NCBI GenBank assembly: GCA_017448985.1
Contig: JAFSKL010000022.1
Location: forward strand, 1 to 64,000
Direction: 5' to 3'
Length of the DNA: 64,000 bases
From: Paludibacteraceae bacterium
GTDB taxonomy: Bacteria; Bacteroidota; Bacteroidia; Bacteroidales; Paludibacteraceae
Of this stretch, positions 59,907 through 64,000 are shown in pieces. Below the pieces are notes generated by a model. That model was not told where the DNA came from, searched no databases, and saw nothing but the letters and a program-made list of their open reading frames with translations. Each line of letters opens with the position of its first letter. The first letter of the stretch is position 1. The translations under genes and the position numbers were made by a program.

Positions 59907-61115
59907 ATGAAAAAAATTCTTATTTCTCTCGCTGGCGTGTTGTGCGCGACGATGATGTATGCACAAGCGACAGTCGATGACACGATGAATCCGCTGATCA
60001 CAGCGATGCCTTCCCTTTCGATTGCGCCGGATGCCCGTGCAGCAGGTTTGGGTGACGTAGGTGTGGCCACGGATGCCGATTTTAACGCACAGTACTGGAA
60101 CCCTGCCAAGTACGCGTACATGTACTCGAAGGGTGGTATCACCGCTAACTACACGCCTTGGTTGCGCAAACTGGTGGGTGACATCGATCTGGCTTACCTC
60201 GCCGGTTTCTATAACTTCGGTGAGCTGGCCGGAGGTATCGGTGCGAGCTTCACGTATTTCTCGATGGGTGACGTAACGCTTTCGACGGAGAGCAATCCCG
60301 ATTTGGGGACAGTTCGGCCGAATGAGTGGGCGTTGGACCTCAGTTATTTCCGCAAACTGCACGAGTATGTATCGATGAGTGTGGCTATTCGTCTGCTCTA
60401 CTCCGACCTGAACAATGGTCAGAGCCAAAACTCGACGACGGGTAATGACCAGAACATGCACCCGGCTGTAACGGCTGCTGCTGATGTGTCGATCTTCTAC
60501 CGTCAGCCCTTGGAGTTGCCGATGGGAACAAGTTATCTGAATGTAGGTTTCAGCCTCAAGAACCTCGGTGGTAAGATGGAATACACCGACGACCGCAGCA
60601 ACTTTATCCCTGCCAGCATGAACATAGGTGCCAGCTATGAACTGCCGCTCAACAAATACAACTCGTTGACATTCAACTTGGAGGCCAACAAGATGCTGGT
60701 TCCGAGCCGCAAATCGAAGTTCGCAGTTGACGAGAATGGCAACCCGCTGGAAGGCGAGCCGTTGAGCACATGGTATTCGGGCATCAACTCGGCCAGAGGC
60801 TGGTTCATGTCGTTTGCTGACGCTCCGGGCGGTGCAGCCGAGGAGTTCAACGAGGTTCGTTGGGGTGCCGGTCTTGAATACTCGTACAACAAGCAGTTCT
60901 TTGCCCGCTTGGGTTATAGCTACGAGAACTACTACAAAGGTAACCGTAACTATATCACCATCGGTGCCGGTTTCCACCTCTCTATCGTAACCTTGGATGT
61001 ATCGTACTGCGTTGGTTTGGCTCCGTCCAACCCCTTGGACCAGACCATGCGTTTCACGCTGGGCTTCGACCTCTACGGCATCAAGGACCTGGTGGACAAC
61101 AAGAAGAACAAATAA
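59907..61115 (+). CDS. porV: Type IX secretion system outer membrane protein PorV (LptO)
   Basis: The 402-residue protein has a signal peptide ending in MMYA and a FadL-like beta barrel. The family N-terminal motif is SLSIAPDARAAGLGDVGVAT, followed by AQYWNPAKYAY. PorV shuttles cargo from the translocon to PorU. Its gene directly follows porU, as in other T9SS-bearing Bacteroidales. Confidence 0.94.
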   Translation: MKKILISLAGVLCATMMYAQATVDDTMNPLITAMPSLSIAPDARAAGLGDVGVATDADFNAQYWNPAKYAYMYSKGGITANYTPWLRKLVGDIDLAYLAGFYNFGELAGGIGASFTYFSMGDVTLSTESNPDLGTVRPNEWALDLSYFRKLHEYVSMSVAIRLLYSDLNNGQSQNSTTGNDQNMHPAVTAAADVSIFYRQPLELPMGTSYLNVGFSLKNLGGKMEYTDDRSNFIPASMNIGASYELPLNKYNSLTFNLEANKMLVPSRKSKFAVDENGNPLEGEPLSTWYSGINSARGWFMSFADAPGGAAEEFNEVRWGAGLEYSYNKQFFARLGYSYENYYKGNRNYITIGAGFHLSIVTLDVSYCVGLAPSNPLDQTMRFTLGFDLYGIKDLVDNKKNK

Positions 61116-61148
61116 GGAGTTAACGAGTTAAAGAATTAACGAGTTAAT
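61114..61148 (+). repeat. GAGTTAAC array between porV and ispF
   Basis: GAGTTAAC, GAGTTAAA, GAATTAAC and GAGTTAAT (8-bp units) fill the gap and end on the ispF ATG. Confidence 0.82.
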
Positions 61149-61623
61149 GAGAATAGGTTTTGGATATGACGTACATCAATTCTCCCCTGACCGCAAACTG
61201 TGGTTAGGGGGAATTGAGGTGCCGTACGAGAAGGGCTTGTTGGGTCACTCGGACGCAGATGTCGTTATCCACGCGCTGTGCGATGCGCTGTTAGGTGCAG
61301 CCGCGATGCGGGACATCGGGTATCATTTTCCGGACACCAAAGGTAACGAATACGAGGGTATTGATTCGAAAGTACTGCTTCGCAAGGTGATGAGCCTGCT
61401 GCATGAAGCCGGATATGAGTTGGGCAACTGCGATATTACCGTTTGTGCACAAGCACCCAAACTCAGTCCGTACATAGAGGCCATGCAGCATTGTCTGGCC
61501 CAAGTGATGGAGGTGGAGCCGAATCAGGTGAGCCTCAAAGCCACAACCACGGAGCATTTAGGTTTCGTAGGCCGTGAAGAAGGAATAGCCGCATACGCGG
61601 TTGCGTTGATAAAGAAAAGATGA
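61147..61623 (+). CDS. ispF: 2-C-methyl-D-erythritol 2,4-cyclodiphosphate synthase
   Basis: The 158-residue enzyme of the MEP isoprenoid pathway has the start RIGFGYDVHQF with the zinc-binding Asp-His pair, the segment GLLGHSDADVVIHALCDALLGA, and the C-terminal KATTTEHLGFVGREEGIAA. The ATG lies at the end of a repeat array. It is coupled to the next gene by a 4-bp overlap. Confidence 0.97.
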   Translation: MRIGFGYDVHQFSPDRKLWLGGIEVPYEKGLLGHSDADVVIHALCDALLGAAAMRDIGYHFPDTKGNEYEGIDSKVLLRKVMSLLHEAGYELGNCDITVCAQAPKLSPYIEAMQHCLAQVMEVEPNQVSLKATTTEHLGFVGREEGIAAYAVALIKKR

Positions 61624-61949
61624 AAGGATTTTTTCTGACCATATCGATAGCCTTGGTGACGAACTTGTTTCGCTTGGGCGGGTCACCTCAAGTGGTGGAA
61701 GAGGATGGCGCCTATACACGGATGGCGTTGACCGACAGCATGACGCTTGAGGTATTTGAAGCCGACTCGGTAGTGGTCGTAATGACTGCCTGCGCACCAC
61801 AGTGTTCCTCTTACGCGCGCGTATATAATAAGGAGTGGACGCAATTTCGTAACATAGCGCCTACTGTCACTTCTATTTTCCCGTTAGCGACCATGGACAA
61901 GACGACCGGTCTCATTGTCTGGACAGACAACGATACATGGGAATACTAA
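61620..61949 (+). CDS. Short exported DUF3256-like protein
   Basis: The 109-residue protein has a hydrophobic N-terminus (MKGFFLTISIALVTNLFRLG) and a conserved-looking core, VVVMTACAPQCSSYARVYNKEW. From memory this core matches DUF3256 of Bacteroidales. Relatives are about twice as long; here the segment TNLFRLGG falls where relatives have an internal VTNRLGG, so the N-terminal half may have been lost or replaced. The function is unknown. The start overlaps ispF by 4 bp. Confidence 0.62.
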   Translation: MKGFFLTISIALVTNLFRLGGSPQVVEEDGAYTRMALTDSMTLEVFEADSVVVVMTACAPQCSSYARVYNKEWTQFRNIAPTVTSIFPLATMDKTTGLIVWTDNDTWEY

Positions 61950-61970
61950 GACCATTGGGTCATTTGACAT

Positions 61971-62510
61971 TTACGATTTTAGGAACTGGAATAACTCTTC
62001 GGCGATGCGTTCGTCGGAGTCTTCGTCACATATCTCTACGTCGAGGATATGGTTCGCGCGGGCATAGAAAGGCTCGCGTGCTTCGAGTTGCGGAGCGATG
62101 AATGCAAGGAGTTCTTCTTCCGTTTTGCCTTGAAGCACGGGCCGTTCGCTCAGGTCGGTCAGACTCAGACGCCTGGCCAAATGCTCGGGTTTCCAACGGA
62201 TATAAATACTGGTACCCAATTCGCGCAGGCACTCCATGTTATCTTCCCAACACGGATAACCTCCGCCGGTGGCATAGATGATTTTGTCGAAAGGAATCTG
62301 ATCGGCCAAGTCCTCAAGCACATATTTCTCCTTCTTGCGGAAATCTTCAATTCCGAACTCGCGTATATACTCCGCTGTGGAATAGCCGTGAATCTCTTTG
62401 AACGCCTCGTCCAGATCCACAAAATGCCAGCCGAGTTTATCGGCAAGAAGTCGCCCAGCCGTGGTCTTGCCGGCCCCCATATAGCCAACTAAATAAATAG
62501 GAAGGGTCAT
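61971..62510 (-). CDS. aroK: Shikimate kinase
   Basis: The 179-residue enzyme phosphorylates shikimate in aromatic amino acid synthesis. The P-loop GYMGAGKTTAGRLLA (residues 8-22), the shikimate-binding DLDEAF, FR and the GGGYP segment (about 84) are present, as is the LSERPVL lid. The ATG overlaps the sufE-type stop by 4 bp. Confidence 0.95.
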   Translation of the reverse strand: MTLPIYLVGYMGAGKTTAGRLLADKLGWHFVDLDEAFKEIHGYSTAEYIREFGIEDFRKKEKYVLEDLADQIPFDKIIYATGGGYPCWEDNMECLRELGTSIYIRWKPEHLARRLSLTDLSERPVLQGKTEEELLAFIAPQLEAREPFYARANHILDVEICDEDSDERIAEELFQFLKS

Positions 62511-62917
62511 TGCAGCGCGAGGGCATAGAGTTTCATTTGTTTGAGCATAGCGGCCACACCGTTGGAGCGCGTGGGGCTGAGGTGCTCGCGGAGGCCTATA
62601 CGATCGATGAAATAGAGATCGGCGGATAGTATATCCTTCGGTGTATGGTCATTGAGAACCTGCAGCATAAGTGCCACTATACCTTTGACGAGAACGGCAT
62701 CCGAGTCGCCGGTGAAATGAATAACTCCGCCTTGGAGTTGAGCCGTTAACCATACTTTGGACTGACAGCCATCAATGAGGTTTTGGTCCGTCTTGTCGCT
62801 CTCCGGCATGGGTTTCAGTTTCTTGCCGTATTCGATAAGCAACTCATAACGTCCAATCCAATCATCGAAGAACTCAAACTCCTCAATTATCTCGTCTTGT
62901 GCTTCGTTAATGGTCAT
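62507..62917 (-). CDS. SufE family Fe-S assembly protein
   Basis: The 136-residue protein has the SufE pattern: a YELLIEYGKKL helix, then GCQSKVWLTAQLQGGVIHFTGDSDA with the active cysteine at about position 50. It should accept sulfur from the cysteine desulfurase SufS. No suf genes are adjacent in this window. Confidence 0.92.
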   Translation of the reverse strand: MTINEAQDEIIEEFEFFDDWIGRYELLIEYGKKLKPMPESDKTDQNLIDGCQSKVWLTAQLQGGVIHFTGDSDAVLVKGIVALMLQVLNDHTPKDILSADLYFIDRIGLREHLSPTRSNGVAAMLKQMKLYALALQ

Positions 62918-62922
62918 AGTTT

Positions 62923-63597
62923 TCAGCCTTCAGCAGTCAGTTTAATCTCCCCGTTTTCAAACAGCCATTTCTTTCCGGGGAAAAGTTCGGGCCAGCGGAG
63001 GTTGTGCGTGGACATAATAACGGTGATACCGGCCTGACTGATAGAATAGAGCAACTCCATGATCTCGCGTCCGGTCTCCACATCGAGGTTTCCGGTCGGT
63101 TCATCGGCCAGGATGATCTCGGGCGAGTTGAGCAGCGAACGGGCAATAACTACACGCTGTTGCTCACCGCCGGACAGTTCATAGGGTTTCTTGTAGGCTT
63201 TGGTGGCCATTCCCACTTGCTCAAGCACCTCGTGCACATGGTTGCGCATCAGTTTCTTATCGCGCCAGCCTGTAGCAGAGAGCACGAAAAGCAGGTTGTC
63301 TTCCACAGAACGGTCAGTCAGCAGTTTATAGTCTTGAAATATGATGCCGAGCCGTCTGCGCAAGTACGGCAGTTTGCTTCGGCGGATGCGCGTCATGTCG
63401 TAGTCGAGCACACGTGCCTGACCAAAAGCAATCGGCAGCGCGCCGTAGATCGTTTTCATGAACGACGACTTGCCGCTACCCACCTTGCCCAACAGATAAA
63501 TCATCTCGCCGCTTTGCACGGTCAGGTTGACATCATGGAGCACAATCTGGTCGGCCTGATGAATCTCAACGCTCTTATATTCAATGAGTTCCGCCAT
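62923..63597 (-). CDS. ftsE: Cell division ATP-binding protein FtsE
   Basis: The 224-residue ABC ATPase has Walker [11 protein letters not shown] (about residue 37), signature LSGGEQQRV and Walker [12 protein letters not shown]. The [13 protein letters not shown] segment after the Q-loop is typical of FtsE. With FtsX (not in this window) it activates peptidoglycan hydrolases at the septum. ATG 63597 was preferred to a GTG three codons upstream. Confidence 0.88.
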   Translation of the reverse strand: MAELIEYKSVEIHQADQIVLHDVNLTVQSGEMIYLLGKVGSGKSSFMKTIYGALPIAFGQARVLDYDMTRIRRSKLPYLRRRLGIIFQDYKLLTDRSVEDNLLFVLSATGWRDKKLMRNHVHEVLEQVGMATKAYKKPYELSGGEQQRVVIARSLLNSPEIILADEPTGNLDVETGREIMELLYSISQAGITVIMSTHNLRWPELFPGKKWLFENGEIKLTAEG

Positions 63598-63602
63598 CCC
63601 TT

Positions 63603-63652
63603 CCACCTTTCACTTTTCACCTTACACTTTTCACTTTTCACCTTTCACCTTA
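63603..63652 (-). repeat. GGTGAAA array between the DUF349 and ftsE genes
   Basis: Coding-strand units GGTGAAA, GGTGAAA, AGTGAAA, AGTGTAA, GGTGAAA, AGTGAAA and GGTGGAA run from the stop codon of the DUF349 gene to the ftsE start. Confidence 0.88.
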
Positions 63653-64000
63653 CTCCTCGTCGTAGGCAGCATCTAACTGCTCCTGCACTTTGGCTAACTG
63701 CTTCTTGAGTTCGTCTATTTTCTTCTGCATGCTGTCCACGAGCTTGTTGGCCGTCTTGGACTTGGCGGTAAAGAAGAGGATGTTGTTCTCCGCCACCTTG
63801 ACTTCTTGCTGCAGTCTGTCGCGCATACGACGGAGTCCTTCCACGCCCTGATTAGCAGCAGCACGGGCAGCACGGGCTGCTTTCTCGCCTTTCGCTTTCA
63901 GCCGTTCGCCTTTAAGGGCCTCACGTTTGGTATTGAAGAACTCATCGCAAGCCTCGGAGAACTGTTTCCACAAATCGTCGGAGTACTTGCGTGCCACGAT
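63650..64000 (-). CDS. DUF349 domain protein, C-terminal part
   Basis: The frame is open to the window edge, so the 5' end lies outside. The visible 116 residues (ARKYSDDLWKQFSEACDEFF, then basic helices and a terminal coiled coil ending DAAYDEE) match the last repeat of DUF349 proteins. These are long helical proteins of unknown function common in Bacteroidota. Confidence 0.8.
   Translation of the reverse strand: MVARKYSDDLWKQFSEACDEFFNTKREALKGERLKAKGEKAARAARAAANQGVEGLRRMRDRLQQEVKVAENNILFFTAKSKTANKLVDSMQKKIDELKKQLAKVQEQLDAAYDEE

Noticed and set aside
2443..63652. tRNA or other structured RNA genes in the gaps
   Set aside because: Gaps are mostly under 130 bp and filled by arrays; no cloverleaf or TTCRANY-type T-loop signal was seen.
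1..64000. Prophage, plasmid or genomic island
   Set aside because: No integrase, transposase, phage structural or mobilisation genes, and the genes are mostly core metabolism and information processing.

Overview
The window is chromosomal DNA of a member of the Bacteroidota, most likely a gut-type Bacteroidales. The evidence is a type IX secretion pair (PorU, PorV), a class III fructose-1,6-bisphosphatase, a Bacteroidota-style LptD, DUF4837 and DUF3256-like proteins, and eleven promoters of the Bacteroidota form (TTTG or CTTG, then exactly 20 bp, then TAnnTTTGC). Genes are densely packed with many 4-bp ATGA overlaps. I see no tRNA, rRNA, CRISPR array, insertion sequence or prophage.

Layout. 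1-3 kb (minus): pantothenate kinase, acyl-CoA synthetase, small membrane protein. 3.4-7.3 kb (plus): TPM-domain protein, class III FBPase, Crp/Fnr regulator. 7.3-21.9 kb (minus): M23 peptidase, YgiQ radical SAM protein, DnaX, phosphopantetheinyl transferase, a tripartite RND efflux system (TolC, RND pump, adaptor), a lipoprotein, a MATE transporter and a large secreted pectinesterase. 21.9-22.8 kb: an AT-rich gap and a tiny secreted repeat protein. 22.8-39.1 kb (plus): RecQ, RimO, two HU proteins (one fused to a membrane anchor and a LysM-like domain), UvrA, then a surface-glycan group (nucleotide-sugar dehydratase, WecA/MraY-type transferase, ABC-F ATPase, polysaccharide-deacetylase-like protein, glycosyltransferase) and GlyA. 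39-47.4 kb: AraC regulator (minus), DUF4837 lipoprotein, DnaE, FolC, PrmA (plus). 47.3-50.7 kb (minus): NadD, Gmk, YicC, MnmE. 50.8-62 kb (plus): LptD, SlyD-like FKBP, Der, a degenerate FAH-like protein, PorU, PorV, IspF, DUF3256-like protein. 62-64 kb (minus): AroK, SufE, FtsE and a partial DUF349 protein.

The most unusual property is a family of short degenerate tandem arrays, mostly with a 7-bp unit. More than thirty occur in 64 kb. They fill intergenic gaps, sit on start and stop codons, and lie in frame inside at least eleven conserved housekeeping genes, where they add roughly 8-17 residues. Several genes begin inside or directly after an array: two start with GTG, and two (uvrA, folC) have no ATG, GTG or TTG where homology places the N-terminus. 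A second unexplained signal is a noncoding module of paired GTATATATAC palindromes with 11-bp tandem repeats, found in two intergenic regions about 19 kb apart. A 36-bp element is also present in two identical copies.

Functions are inferred from protein motifs read by eye. No database search was run, and statements about family members elsewhere are from general knowledge.
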